Of a DNA stretch of 64,000 nt, positions 25,609-35,372 are shown piece after piece. Each line of letters starts with the position of its first letter. Position 1 is the first letter of the stretch. This DNA comes from JTS-RE37 sp963756115 (GTDB lineage: Bacteria > Bacteroidota > Bacteroidia > Flavobacteriales > Flavobacteriaceae). The position numbers and the translations under genes are program-made. The stretch spans positions 62,001-126,000 of the forward strand of contig CAVWMN010000002.1 in assembly GCA_963756115.1 (NCBI GenBank). Direction: 5' to 3'. A model generated the notes under the pieces. The model had not been told where the DNA came from, ran no database searches, and saw only the letters and a program-made list of their open reading frames with translations.

Positions 25609-28313
25609 TGAAAAAGATTGCCCTGATAATCCTTATTGGAATACTTTTCCCTATGGCCCTAACCGGGCAGGGGGAAACATCCAACTGGTATTTCGGGCAG
25701 GGCGCCGGTATTCACTTTAACAGTGATGGCAGTACAACGCCTTTGTCCGGAGGGCAATTGAATACGTACGAGGGATGTGCCACGATTTCCGATAGATCCG
25801 GGAACTTGCTTTTTTATACGGATGGTATAACCGTTTATGACCGCAATCATGACATTATGGTCAATGGGACCGGCTTATACGGGGATCCTTCCAGCACGCA
25901 ATCAGCGCTGATAGTCCCCAAACCCGGGGATCCTGCTATTTTTTATATTTTCACTGTAGATACTTCCGTTTCAGAGGTCGACCCTGACCATGGTCTTAAT
26001 TATTCCGTGGTAGACCTGACACTGAACCAGGGTGTGGGGGCGGTATCCCAGAAGAATATAAACCTGTTGGCGGATTGTTCGGAAAAGATCACAGCAGTGA
26101 TCAGGGATTGTTTTGACCATTCAATATGGGTTTTGACCCTTGCTTCCGAAAGCGGTTACGGGCCTTATTTCAACACTTTCCACGCCTTTGAAGTGAACAC
26201 AGACGGGGTGCTAAAAACCGCAGTCAAAACCATTATAGGAGGCCATCAGGTAACAGACCCCCGGGGCTACTTAAAACTTTCCTCAGATGGTACCAGACTG
26301 GCAAGTGCCAATGCCACAAATGGCTTGTATCTCTATGATTTTGATGCCCAGACCGGACGGGTGGCCAATGGGCAGCCGATCCAACTGACAAGTGCAAACC
26401 CCAACCCTTACGGCATTGAATTTTCGCCTGATAATGACTTGTTATATGTTCTGTCATCAAATGATGTACTGACCGATTCGGGGAGTACCGCCGATCTGGT
26501 ACAACTGGACCTCACTGCACCGAATATTGCAGAATCCCTGTTCCTGCTCCACAGCGGCCCCTTTTTCAGGGGGGCCCTCCAGCAGGCAGAAAATGGCAAG
26601 ATTTACAGGACCATTGCGAAGAGCTACCGGGAAGGCACACCTTACCTGGGGATCATTCACGATCCGAATACCAGGGGAACCGAAGCAACCTATGAACACA
26701 ATGCCGTTTATTTGGGAGGTAAAAATGCCACCCAGGGCCTGCCTCCTTTTATTCAATCTTTTTTTGGAAAAACTGATCTGATCCGGAATGAAGATGGAAC
26801 CAGCAGCAGCAGCCTGGTATTGTGCATCGGGGATCCTTTTATCCTCGAGACAGCGGCTTTTGAAGGGGCTTCCTACCGCTGGCTTAAAGATGGCATACCA
26901 CTTGTATCGGGGGCTGGAAACCGTTATGATATCCCCTCTGCCACCGAAGACGATTCGGGTCGCTACCGGCTGGAGATCACGTTTGCGGATGACCTGGCGT
27001 GCCCCATAATCGGGGAGGCTCAGATTCGGGTTATCCCGGAACCAGATTCCTCCATTGACATGACGCAATGCGATACAGACCCTGTAAATCCAATGGATGG
27101 GATCACCGTGCTAAATCTGGAAAAGCTGAATACCAGCCCGGACCTGGTCTTTACTTTCTATGCTTCCGCCATTGACCGTGACAATGGGATGGCTATTGCC
27201 AATGCCAGCTCCTATACCAATACAACCGCCTTCAACCAGACTTTATTCTATACCACTGTTAACGGGCTGGGATGCACCTATGAAGGAGAGCTCCATATTC
27301 AGATTGTACCCGGTATGGCAGATCAGGCTACTTCCACTGTTTTACAGACATGCGATGAAAATCCGGAAGACGGGGTATTGGAAGGCTTTTTTGACTTACA
27401 GGCAATTGCCGTTGAATACCCGGGCATGGATGTCCGTTTTTATACATCTGCTGAAAACGCCGGTCTGCAAAATGATCCTGTCGGGGAACTTTATTATTCC
27501 CCCTCAGCCATGGTCTACGCCCGCTTACAGGATGGTAACCATTGCCAGGGGATAGTAGCCATAGAACTGATCGTCAATCCTGTGCCATCCTTTACCATGG
27601 AAGGATCCTATATACTGTGCACTGATGGACCGGGGCTGCCCCTGTCGGCGCCGGAGGGCTTTGACACCTATAAATGGTACCGGCAGGCCGGGGATCCCGG
27701 TGAGGCCTTTTCAGATGCCCAACGTGTCATACTAACGGCAGCTGGTGATTATATTCTCGAAGCAGGCCTTACATATACAGTAAACGGGGAAGTTACAACA
27801 TGTAACAGCCGCAAGACCTTTCAGGTACTCCCCTCCGCCAGTGCTGTTATCAAAGAGATTGAAATTAATGATTTTGCGGGCAACAATACTATACAAATCG
27901 ATGTAACAGGAGGGGGCGACTATGAATATTCCCTTGACGGGGACCGTTACCGGCAGGATCCCTTGTTTGAACAAGTAGCGCCGGGATTGATCAGCGTTTA
28001 TATCAGGGACCGCAAGGGTTGTGGGATCACCCAAACAGAAGTGGCTGTCATGGGGTACCCAAAATTTTTTACCCCGAACGGGGATGGGGTCAACGACTAT
28101 TGGCAGGTAACCGGGCTTGACAGCCAATTTCATTCCGGGGCTTCTATTTTAATCTACGACAGGTATGGTGCCTTGGTTTCGCGAATCGGACCCGATGATC
28201 CCGGATGGGACGGCACCACTTCCACCGGTTCCCTTCCCGCATCGGATTACTGGTTCAGTATTTTACTGGATGACGGCAGGGAAATAAAAGGTCATTTTGC
28301 CCTGAAAAGATAA
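25608..28313 (+). CDS. Large secreted protein with beta-propeller-like N-terminus and T9SS type B sorting domain
   Basis: 901 residues with a signal peptide (MKKIALIILIGILFPMALTGQG). Residues about 22-390 form a propeller-like region with NWYFGQGAGIHFNSDG, GNLLFYTDG and LKLSSDGTRLASA. An Ig-like domain follows (SYRWLKDGIPL to DDSGRYRLEI, about 425-470), then repeats of beta domains, an SprB-like unit (GGGDYEYSLDG to RDRKGCGI) and the C-terminal type B domain, which opens GYPKFFTPNGDGVND and ends in GHFALKR. T9SS would export it to the surface or medium, and type B targeting is typical of gliding and adhesin proteins. It precedes three shorter proteins with the same ending, 48 bases before the first. 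Confidence 0.9.
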   Translation: MKKIALIILIGILFPMALTGQGETSNWYFGQGAGIHFNSDGSTTPLSGGQLNTYEGCATISDRSGNLLFYTDGITVYDRNHDIMVNGTGLYGDPSSTQSALIVPKPGDPAIFYIFTVDTSVSEVDPDHGLNYSVVDLTLNQGVGAVSQKNINLLADCSEKITAVIRDCFDHSIWVLTLASESGYGPYFNTFHAFEVNTDGVLKTAVKTIIGGHQVTDPRGYLKLSSDGTRLASANATNGLYLYDFDAQTGRVANGQPIQLTSANPNPYGIEFSPDNDLLYVLSSNDVLTDSGSTADLVQLDLTAPNIAESLFLLHSGPFFRGALQQAENGKIYRTIAKSYREGTPYLGIIHDPNTRGTEATYEHNAVYLGGKNATQGLPPFIQSFFGKTDLIRNEDGTSSSSLVLCIGDPFILETAAFEGASYRWLKDGIPLVSGAGNRYDIPSATEDDSGRYRLEITFADDLACPIIGEAQIRVIPEPDSSIDMTQCDTDPVNPMDGITVLNLEKLNTSPDLVFTFYASAIDRDNGMAIANASSYTNTTAFNQTLFYTTVNGLGCTYEGELHIQIVPGMADQATSTVLQTCDENPEDGVLEGFFDLQAIAVEYPGMDVRFYTSAENAGLQNDPVGELYYSPSAMVYARLQDGNHCQGIVAIELIVNPVPSFTMEGSYILCTDGPGLPLSAPEGFDTYKWYRQAGDPGEAFSDAQRVILTAAGDYILEAGLTYTVNGEVTTCNSRKTFQVLPSASAVIKEIEINDFAGNNTIQIDVTGGGDYEYSLDGDRYRQDPLFEQVAPGLISVYIRDRKGCGITQTEVAVMGYPKFFTPNGDGVNDYWQVTGLDSQFHSGASILIYDRYGALVSRIGPDDPGWDGTTSTGSLPASDYWFSILLDDGREIKGHFALKR

Positions 28314-28361
28314 CGCTTTTAACGGGCGAAGGGTGGTTGGCACAGACAGAAGATCTGAAGC

Positions 28362-30095
28362 ATGGTAAAAAAATTGCTATATCTTATTTTGATCTCCCAG
28401 GTCTCCCTGGTGGCGGGCCAGCAATGCCCCGGCCTTACTGCCCCCGTTAGCGGGGCCATGGATGTCGCGGTTACAACAGCAATCACCTGGGAAGCTGTGG
28501 AAGGGGTTCCGGGTTATATCATTTCCATCGGTACTACCCCTGGGGGGGTTGATATTGTTGAAGAACGCTCGGTCGGCAGCGCTTTAGGCTATATTCCTCC
28601 ACTTGGGTTACCTGATAATTCCCTGATCTATGTTACCCTTACCCTCTTCTTTTTTGATCAGCCAAATAGTATTTGTCAGAGTTGGTCCTTCCGTACGACG
28701 GATGTTACAGAGGCCCCTCCCTGTACCACCTTAAGGAACCCCGTTGACGGGGCTATCAATGTGAATATCGCCAACAATATAGTATGGAATTATGCTGCCA
28801 CAGCCACCAATTACAGGTTGTCTGTGGGCACCGCACCCGGTGGTACCGACCTGATTGACAACATTATGACTGGAAATGTACTTTCTTATGACCCGCTGTC
28901 CGACCTCCCCGCAGATACGGACATTTATGTAAGGGTATTCCCCTCCAATGAAAATGGCAGTGCCACCGGCTGCCAGGAACAGCACTTCCGGACCGGTGCA
29001 GTGGCAACATTGCCGGGGTGCAGCAGTTTGATCTCCCCTGTAAATGGGGCCACCAATGTACCCCTGACACCTTTCCTGGAATGGACGACTGTACCGGATG
29101 CCACGGGCTATCGGATAACCATTGGAAACTCACCCTTTACAGCTGAAATCCTGGATAATGCAACTTTTATTGCAACGTCGACCCTGGTCATTGATTTTGA
29201 AGCTAACAGGACATTTTTTATTACGATTACCCCGTTCAATTCAGCAGGGGATGCCATTGGCTGTACGCAGGAATCGTTCTCTACCATATTGGGATGTGGT
29301 CCATATTTTGACGCGGCTACGGGAGAATTGGTAACTCTGAATCCGGAGATCAATCTGCCGGATGTAATATCCTTCTGTCAGCGTGATACCCCTTTTAGCC
29401 TTACCTCTCCCGACACGGCTGAAGGATTCCGATGGTTCCGGGTAGGCCAATTCGGCGAGGAGACCCTTCTTTCGGAATCAGCAACTGTTAACATTCCAGA
29501 AAATGGGGATTACCGGTATGAAGCTTACAATACGGTACCGCAGTCAAACGGCAGCCAGGAATGTCCCAGTTCCGTGAATTTTAAGGTCGTATCCTCTGGA
29601 ATTGCAACCATTACCGATGTGCGGGTATCAGGCCAGGGAGAGGCTATTCGGATAGAAATTAGGGTCGAAGGGATTGGGGATTATGAATATGCGTTGGATA
29701 ATCCCGACGGCCCGTACCAGGAAGAGTCGGTTTTTGAAAATGTAACCAGCGGACCTCACAGGGTTTTTGTACAGGACAAAAACGGCTGTGGAATTGTAAA
29801 CCGATCCATTGAACAGGACCTTAGCCTGGAAGGCTTTCCTAAGTTTTTTACCCCTAACGGCGATGGTATCAATGACCTGTGGCAATTTATTCCCCCACCC
29901 GCCCCCGGCCTGGTTATCCTTGGAAAGATACAGATATTCGACAGGTTCGGGACCTTGCTGGGACAGATTGACCCGGCATCACTTGGCTGGGATGGGAATT
30001 ACAAGGGTCAGCCCTTACCGGCGTCCGATTATTGGTTCCGGGCCCGGGCGGATTCAAACCAGGAATTAATGGGCCATTTTGCCCTTAAACGATAG
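28362..30095 (+). CDS. T9SS type B secreted protein with three Fn3-like repeats (triplet member 1)
   Basis: 577 residues with a signal peptide (MVKKLLYLILISQVSLVAGQQ). Three related ~95-residue modules follow, each starting with a proline-rich P-x-(S/D/N)GA-x-(D/N)V turn, then a W in the next strand, GY(I/R)-I-S-IGTTPGG-like turns, and a Y(V/I) strand near the end; the third module is more divergent. Next come a cysteine-containing region (CGPYFDAATGELV to EGFRWFRV), an SprB-like unit (GIGDYEYALDNPDGPY) and the type B sorting domain (GFPKFFTPNGDGINDLWQF to GHFALKR). Repeats of this kind suggest surface adhesion or a structural role. Ligand unknown. Confidence 0.88.
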   Translation: MVKKLLYLILISQVSLVAGQQCPGLTAPVSGAMDVAVTTAITWEAVEGVPGYIISIGTTPGGVDIVEERSVGSALGYIPPLGLPDNSLIYVTLTLFFFDQPNSICQSWSFRTTDVTEAPPCTTLRNPVDGAINVNIANNIVWNYAATATNYRLSVGTAPGGTDLIDNIMTGNVLSYDPLSDLPADTDIYVRVFPSNENGSATGCQEQHFRTGAVATLPGCSSLISPVNGATNVPLTPFLEWTTVPDATGYRITIGNSPFTAEILDNATFIATSTLVIDFEANRTFFITITPFNSAGDAIGCTQESFSTILGCGPYFDAATGELVTLNPEINLPDVISFCQRDTPFSLTSPDTAEGFRWFRVGQFGEETLLSESATVNIPENGDYRYEAYNTVPQSNGSQECPSSVNFKVVSSGIATITDVRVSGQGEAIRIEIRVEGIGDYEYALDNPDGPYQEESVFENVTSGPHRVFVQDKNGCGIVNRSIEQDLSLEGFPKFFTPNGDGINDLWQFIPPPAPGLVILGKIQIFDRFGTLLGQIDPASLGWDGNYKGQPLPASDYWFRARADSNQELMGHFALKR

Positions 30096-30133
30096 ACAAA
30101 TGGTATATTGGTATGTTTGATACACACTATCAA

Positions 30134-31582
30134 ATGCAAAAAAAAGCGCTATATCTGATTTTACTCCTTTGCATCCATATTGCAGGGGGACAGGAATGCC
30201 CACGGGTCACCAATCCGGCCAATGGTTCCATTGCTGTGCCCGTAAACACTACTATTACCTGGCCTGCCGTGAACGGCATCACAGGCTACCTGATATCTCT
30301 GGGGACTACTCCGGGAGGGGTTGATATCCTCAATCGGAGGTCGGCCGGACTTGTTAATTCCTATACACCTGAGGTAGGGTTACCCGAAAATACCTTGATT
30401 TATGTAACCTTGAGCATGTTCCTTGCCAATGGGCCCCTGCTGGACTGCCCGGGAGAAACTTTCCAGACGGAGGATGTTACATCCCCCCCGCTATGTACCT
30501 CCCTCGTGAAGCCCTTGGACCTGCAGTTCAATGTCCCTGTTGGCACTCCAATAGAATGGGCTTATGCGTCTAAAGCAACCGGATACAGAATAAGCATAGG
30601 AACCGAACCGGGTAGTACTGATATTGCTGACGATGTGGATGTAGGCAATTTGCTTTCATACCGTTTGCCAGTTGAATTACCCGAGGATAGCCAGATCTAT
30701 GTCAGGGTTACCCCGTATAATGAAAATGGCAGCGCTGCCGGCTGTAAGGAAGAAAGTTTTAATACCGGGTTTGCGGTAGTGGATTGCAGCCCGTATTTTG
30801 ACGCCGCCCTGGGGACTTTGGTGGAAATCAGCCCCAAAATCGATTTCCCTGCCGTTATCGGTTTATGTCCAAATGCTCTGCCCTTAACCCTTAACGGAGA
30901 TACGGAAGCAGATGGATTCCGGTGGTATCGCCTGGAAGGTGAAACCGAGGTCCTTATTTCAGAAAGCCCGGAGGTGACCCTTGCGGATGAAGGCAGGTAC
31001 CGGTATGAAGTCTATAATTTCCTCCCACAGTCTGCCAATGCTGCGGAGTGCATTACTTCCCATGAATTTATTGCCGTGCTGTCTGAAAGTCCCACCATCA
31101 CATCCGTTGGGGTTTCACGCCAATCCGATGGGGTCGAAATTACGGTGGAGGTCAGCGGGAGGGGGGACTATGAATTCGCTTTGGACCAGGTGGACGGCCC
31201 TTATCAGGACAGCAATATCTTCCGGGCAATCCCTCCCGGCGACCACACGGTATATGTCAGGGATAAAAACGGGTGCGGCATAGCCAGCAAGCCGGTTGAA
31301 CGGGAACTAACCCCTGGTGATTTTCCGAAGTTTTTCACCCCAAATGGTGATGGTATCAATGATTTTTGGCAGCTCCAACCCGCAACGGCCAATAAGATAA
31401 TCAAACTTGAATATTTACAGGTCTTTGACCGCTATGGAACACTGCTGGCCCAGCTGACACCGAACTCCCCTGGCTGGGACGGGAATTTTAATGGAAGGCC
31501 CCTGCCGTCTACCGTTTACTGGTTCAAAGCGGAAGACAATTATAAGAACATCGTAAAAGGCTATTTTATGCTAAAGCGCTAA
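30134..31582 (+). CDS. T9SS type B secreted protein with two Fn3-like repeats (triplet member 2)
   Basis: 482 residues from ATG 30134, which gives the signal peptide MQKKALYLILLLCIHIAGGQ; an in-frame ATG seven codons upstream is less likely. It has two repeat modules (P-x-NGSIAVPVNTTITW to GTTPGGVDIL, then the KPLDLQFNVPVGTPIEW one), the cysteine-containing SPYFDAALGTLVEI region, an SprB-like unit (GRGDYEFALDQVDGPY to RDKNGCGI) and a type B sorting domain (FPKFFTPNGDGINDFWQL to GYFMLKR). Compared with member 1 it lacks the third module. It overlaps the longest reading of the next gene by one base but not the chosen start. Confidence 0.88.
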   Translation: MQKKALYLILLLCIHIAGGQECPRVTNPANGSIAVPVNTTITWPAVNGITGYLISLGTTPGGVDILNRRSAGLVNSYTPEVGLPENTLIYVTLSMFLANGPLLDCPGETFQTEDVTSPPLCTSLVKPLDLQFNVPVGTPIEWAYASKATGYRISIGTEPGSTDIADDVDVGNLLSYRLPVELPEDSQIYVRVTPYNENGSAAGCKEESFNTGFAVVDCSPYFDAALGTLVEISPKIDFPAVIGLCPNALPLTLNGDTEADGFRWYRLEGETEVLISESPEVTLADEGRYRYEVYNFLPQSANAAECITSHEFIAVLSESPTITSVGVSRQSDGVEITVEVSGRGDYEFALDQVDGPYQDSNIFRAIPPGDHTVYVRDKNGCGIASKPVERELTPGDFPKFFTPNGDGINDFWQLQPATANKIIKLEYLQVFDRYGTLLAQLTPNSPGWDGNFNGRPLPSTVYWFKAEDNYKNIVKGYFMLKR

Positions 31583-31617
31583 TGCTGGTGCCAGTTTCAC
31601 CAGATGATGTGGTATCC

Positions 31618-33069
31618 ATGAGCAAACGATTACTTTATATCGGGTTATTCCTGCTAGGGCTGTTAGCCCGAAGCCAGCAATGCCCGGTCATATCCTATCC
31701 GCTTAACGGGGATGTGGATATACCGGTTGATGCTACCATTGGCTGGCCGGCTGTTGAAGGCATTAACGGCTATTTACTTTCACTCGGAACGGTCCCCGGG
31801 GGCACTGATATTCTTAACAGGGAAACCCTTGGCGTATCCAACTCCTATAGCGCTGCTACCGGTTTTCCTGATAATACCGAGATATTTGTCAGCCTGAGCC
31901 TTATATTATTCGACGGGCCTCCACTAAGCTGCGAAATAACCCGGTTCAGGACGGTGGATGTAACCACTGCCCCGCCCTGTACATTCCTGGTGGCACCGGA
32001 TAACAATGCTACGAATGTTACTATTATTACAGAGATTAGCTGGCAGTACGCCCCGACCGCAACCGGGTATTTCCTATCGATCGGTACAACTCCCGGGGGG
32101 GTTGATTTACTGGAAAACCGAGATGTAGCGAATGTTTTGACCTACGAACCCGGACAAGACCTCCCCCAGGACACACGCATCTATGTCAGGATTACCCCAT
32201 ATAACGATAATGGGGCATTGCAAGGCTGTACAGAGGAAAGTTTTTTTACGGGATCCGCCAGGGATTATTGTGAACCATTTATCGATGAAACCACTGGAGA
32301 ACAAATCACCATAAAGCCCGAATTACATTTTCCGGATATAGTGGGAATATGTACTGATGAGTTGCCGTATTTCATCCAATCGGAAGATACTGCGGATGGA
32401 TTCAGATGGTATCGGACGAATTCGGGCAGTGCGGAAACACTGATCTCGGAACAACCGGAAGCACCTGTTACAGAACCTGGCCGGTATCGGTACGAGGCCT
32501 ATAACACACGTATCATAAACGGAAGGGAAGTGACATGTTCCGATTCCAAATTATTCACGGTTGTTGTATCTGAGGAAGCAACGTTCCAGTCCGTTGAAGT
32601 ACTCAACCTCCCTGATGGAAAACAAATTACCATACGGGTAATCGGTAGCGGTAGCTATGAATACGCCCTTGACAATCGTACTGGTCCCTACCAGGATAAC
32701 CCTGTTTTCACAAGGGTCGAAGGCGGGCAGCATACCGTTTTTGTCAGGGATAAAAATGGCTGCGGGATCGTCGAAAGGAGTGTGGACCGGGATTTGACCC
32801 TGGAAGATTTTCCAAACTTTTTTACCCCCAACGGGGATGGAATCAATGATTTCTGGATGTTCATATCACCGCCGGAAAATTTTGGGTTGAGGGTGGAAAC
32901 CATTGCCATCTATGACCGCTACGGGGTCCTGTTAGCAATGCTTATACAGGATTCTGACAGGTGGGACGGGGATTTCAACGGCAAACCACTCCCGGCATCT
33001 GATTATTGGTTTAAGGCGCATGTCTCCAACGGCCAGGAATTAACAGGGCATTTCAGCCTCAAAAGATAA
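31618..33069 (+). CDS. T9SS type B secreted protein with two Fn3-like repeats (triplet member 3)
   Basis: 483 residues from ATG 31618, chosen because it gives a clean signal peptide (MSKRLLYIGLFLLGLLARSQ); an in-frame ATG at 31582 would add 12 unlikely residues. The domain order is the same as member 2: module 1 (YPLNGDVDIPVDATIGW to LGTVPGGTDIL), module 2 (APDNNATNVTIITEISW to IGTTPGGVDLL), the cysteine-containing EPFIDETTGEQI region, an SprB-like unit (GSGSYEYALDNRTGPY) and a type B sorting domain (FPNFFTPNGDGINDFWMF to GHFSLKR). The three proteins look like products of recent tandem duplication. uvrB starts 58 bases downstream and is unrelated. Confidence 0.88.
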   Translation: MSKRLLYIGLFLLGLLARSQQCPVISYPLNGDVDIPVDATIGWPAVEGINGYLLSLGTVPGGTDILNRETLGVSNSYSAATGFPDNTEIFVSLSLILFDGPPLSCEITRFRTVDVTTAPPCTFLVAPDNNATNVTIITEISWQYAPTATGYFLSIGTTPGGVDLLENRDVANVLTYEPGQDLPQDTRIYVRITPYNDNGALQGCTEESFFTGSARDYCEPFIDETTGEQITIKPELHFPDIVGICTDELPYFIQSEDTADGFRWYRTNSGSAETLISEQPEAPVTEPGRYRYEAYNTRIINGREVTCSDSKLFTVVVSEEATFQSVEVLNLPDGKQITIRVIGSGSYEYALDNRTGPYQDNPVFTRVEGGQHTVFVRDKNGCGIVERSVDRDLTLEDFPNFFTPNGDGINDFWMFISPPENFGLRVETIAIYDRYGVLLAMLIQDSDRWDGDFNGKPLPASDYWFKAHVSNGQELTGHFSLKR

Positions 33070-33127
33070 CTGCAAATATTTAACCTCCATTAAATGGGAA
33101 ACGGGGGGGCTTTTGTATTTTTAAGGA

Positions 33128-35116
33128 ATGAAATTTAAAGTTGTTTCAGAATTCAAACCCACGGGGGACCAGCCCGAAGCCATAAGGCAGCTGGTTGAAG
33201 GAATCAGAACAGGCGAAACCTACCAGACCCTGCTGGGGGTAACCGGGTCAGGGAAAACATTTACGGTTGCCAATGTCATAGAACAGGTCCAGAAACCAAC
33301 CTTGGTACTGGCCCATAACAAAACACTGGCAGCGCAGCTGTACTCCGAATTCAAACAGTTCTTCCCGGAAAATGCAGTGGAATATTTCGTTTCATACTAT
33401 GATTATTACCAACCCGAAGCCTATATTCCCACAAGTGGGCTTTATATTGAAAAGGATCTCTCCATCAATGAGGATATTGAAAAATTACGGCTGAGCACTA
33501 CGTCCTCCCTGTTATCCGGCAGGCGGGATGTGCTGGTGGTAGCCTCAGTTTCCTGTCTTTACGGTATCGGAAACCCGGCAGAGTTCCAGAAGAACGTTAT
33601 CACCATAGCAAAAGACCAGGTGATCTCGCGCACCAAGTTTTTACACCAGTTGGTCCAAAGTCTTTATTCCAGGACAACGGCGGATTTCAAAAATGGAAAT
33701 TTCAGGGTCAAAGGTGATGTGGTGGATGTATTCCCAAGTTATGCAGACCATGCCTTCAGGATCCATTTCTTCGGGGATGAGGTTGAGGAAATTGAAGCAT
33801 TTGACCCGTACAAAAATCAACTTGTAGAAGTATACGAGCGGTTAACGATCTATCCTGCCAACATGTTCGTTACTTCCCCCGATGTTCTCCAGAATGCTAT
33901 CCATCAGATCCAGCATGACCTTGTAAATCAGGTGGATTATTTTAAAGGGATCGGGAAGCCGCTGGAAGCTAAACGCCTGGAGGAACGCACCAATTTCGAT
34001 CTGGAAATGATACGCGAACTGGGGTATTGTTCGGGGATTGAGAATTACTCCCGTTACCTCGACGGGAGGGAACCGGGGACCCGCCCATTCTGCCTGCTGG
34101 ATTATTTTCCTGATGATTACCTGATGGTAATCGATGAAAGCCATGTGACCATCCCTCAGGTACATGCCATGTACGGCGGTGACCGGTCGAGGAAGGAAAA
34201 CCTGGTGGAATATGGGTTCCGGCTACCGGCCGCCATGGACAACAGGCCTTTGAAATTCGAGGAATTTGAAGCGCTGCAGCGACAGGCTATTTTTGTAAGT
34301 GCCACCCCGGCGGATTACGAACTGCAGCTAAGCCAGGGGGTTTACGTTGAACAGGTTATCCGGCCCACGGGATTGCTGGATCCGGAAATTGAGGTACGCC
34401 CCAGCCTTAACCAGATTGATGATCTGGTGGAGGAGATACAACTGCGGGTTGAGAAGGATCAGCGAACGCTGGTTACCACCCTGACCAAGCGGATGGCAGA
34501 AGAACTTGCGAAATACCTGGCACGGATCAATATCCGTTGCCGGTATATCCATAGTGATGTGGATACCCTGGAACGTGTGGAGATCATGCAGGACCTGCGA
34601 AAAGGGGTTTTTGATGTACTGATCGGCGTTAATCTGCTCCGGGAAGGGCTGGACCTGCCGGAGGTATCGCTGGTAGCGATTTTGGATGCAGACAAAGAAG
34701 GCTTTTTAAGGAGCAACCGGTCCCTGACCCAAACCGTTGGAAGGGCTGCCAGACATCTGGATGGTAAGGCCATTATGTATGCGGACAAAATAACAGCCAG
34801 TATGCAAAAAACCATAGATGAAACCACCTACCGGAGGGAAAAGCAGATGAGTTATAATTTTGAACACAATATAGTCCCAACTTCCCTGAACAAAAGCCTT
34901 GATAACGCCCTGGCAAAAAATTCGGTTTCCACCTACCATTTCATCAAGGAGGAGATCCGGGCGGCTGAACCTGACATGAATTATCTTACCAAAGATCAAA
35001 AGGAAAAAATGATCCGCGATAAAAGGAAAGCAATGGAAAAGGCTGCGAAGGACCTCGATTTTATGCAGGCTGCAAAATTGCGGGACGAGATCAAAATGCT
35101 GCAGGCACAGGAATAA
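33128..35116 (+). CDS. uvrB: Excinuclease ABC subunit B
   Basis: 662 residues, the normal UvrB length. N-terminal FKPTGDQPEAIRQLVEG and Walker A TLLGVTGSGKTFTVANV are followed by the beta-hairpin region (VEYFVSYYDYYQPEAYIPTSG), DEXX-box-like VIDESHVTIPQ, helicase motif V/VI (GVNLLREGLDLPEVSLVAILDADKEG and QTVGRAARHLDG) and the C-terminal UVR helical hairpin that binds UvrC (KEKMIRDKRKAMEKAAKDLDF). It loads on damaged DNA with UvrA and nicks with UvrC in nucleotide excision repair. It is a monocistronic plus-strand gene, convergent with hsp20. Confidence 0.98.
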   Translation: MKFKVVSEFKPTGDQPEAIRQLVEGIRTGETYQTLLGVTGSGKTFTVANVIEQVQKPTLVLAHNKTLAAQLYSEFKQFFPENAVEYFVSYYDYYQPEAYIPTSGLYIEKDLSINEDIEKLRLSTTSSLLSGRRDVLVVASVSCLYGIGNPAEFQKNVITIAKDQVISRTKFLHQLVQSLYSRTTADFKNGNFRVKGDVVDVFPSYADHAFRIHFFGDEVEEIEAFDPYKNQLVEVYERLTIYPANMFVTSPDVLQNAIHQIQHDLVNQVDYFKGIGKPLEAKRLEERTNFDLEMIRELGYCSGIENYSRYLDGREPGTRPFCLLDYFPDDYLMVIDESHVTIPQVHAMYGGDRSRKENLVEYGFRLPAAMDNRPLKFEEFEALQRQAIFVSATPADYELQLSQGVYVEQVIRPTGLLDPEIEVRPSLNQIDDLVEEIQLRVEKDQRTLVTTLTKRMAEELAKYLARINIRCRYIHSDVDTLERVEIMQDLRKGVFDVLIGVNLLREGLDLPEVSLVAILDADKEGFLRSNRSLTQTVGRAARHLDGKAIMYADKITASMQKTIDETTYRREKQMSYNFEHNIVPTSLNKSLDNALAKNSVSTYHFIKEEIRAAEPDMNYLTKDQKEKMIRDKRKAMEKAAKDLDFMQAAKLRDEIKMLQAQE

Positions 35117-35210
35117 ACGATCTCAAAACCTGGAAAAATCGGCCATGTTGCCTTCCGCAATAATTCATAAAGCTTTATTGCATATAAATTGATTCAAAAT
35201 ACTGATTTTC

Positions 35211-35244
35211 AATAAGTAGATACTTATTTTTAGACATGTCTAAA
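35211..35244. promoter_or_regulatory. Two adjacent perfect palindromes
   Basis: The first has eight-base arms AATAAGTA/TACTTATT around a GA centre (35211-35228). The second is the 16-base palindrome TTTAGACATGTCTAAA (35229-35244). The second resembles operators of DtxR/MntR-type metal repressors in base pattern, which is an inference. No adjacent gene start is seen. Confidence 0.5.
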
Positions 35245-35308
35245 TTGTATATTTTCGATAATATGCGCACTTTTCTCCCCGCTTCACCAGGGTGTTGGCA
35301 GGCCGGAA

Positions 35309-35372
35309 TAAAAAAAGCGCCCCGGGCCTTAACCGGTACTAAACCGGTGCAGGGGCCAGGACGCTCCAACTA
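35309..35372 (-). terminator. Long GC-rich terminator hairpin downstream of hsp20
   Basis: On the minus strand an outer stem (GCGTCCTGGCC with GGCCCGGGGCGC, imperfect) encloses an inner stem ACCGG/CCGGT and is followed by seven T residues. It lies 84 bases past the hsp20 stop. The inner hairpin and long stem make it more elaborate than a minimal terminator. Confidence 0.75.

Noticed and set aside
35175..35369. Minus-strand 64-codon open reading in the uvrB-hsp20 intergenic region
   Set aside because: It passes through the hsp20 terminator stem, and its composition is not protein-like.
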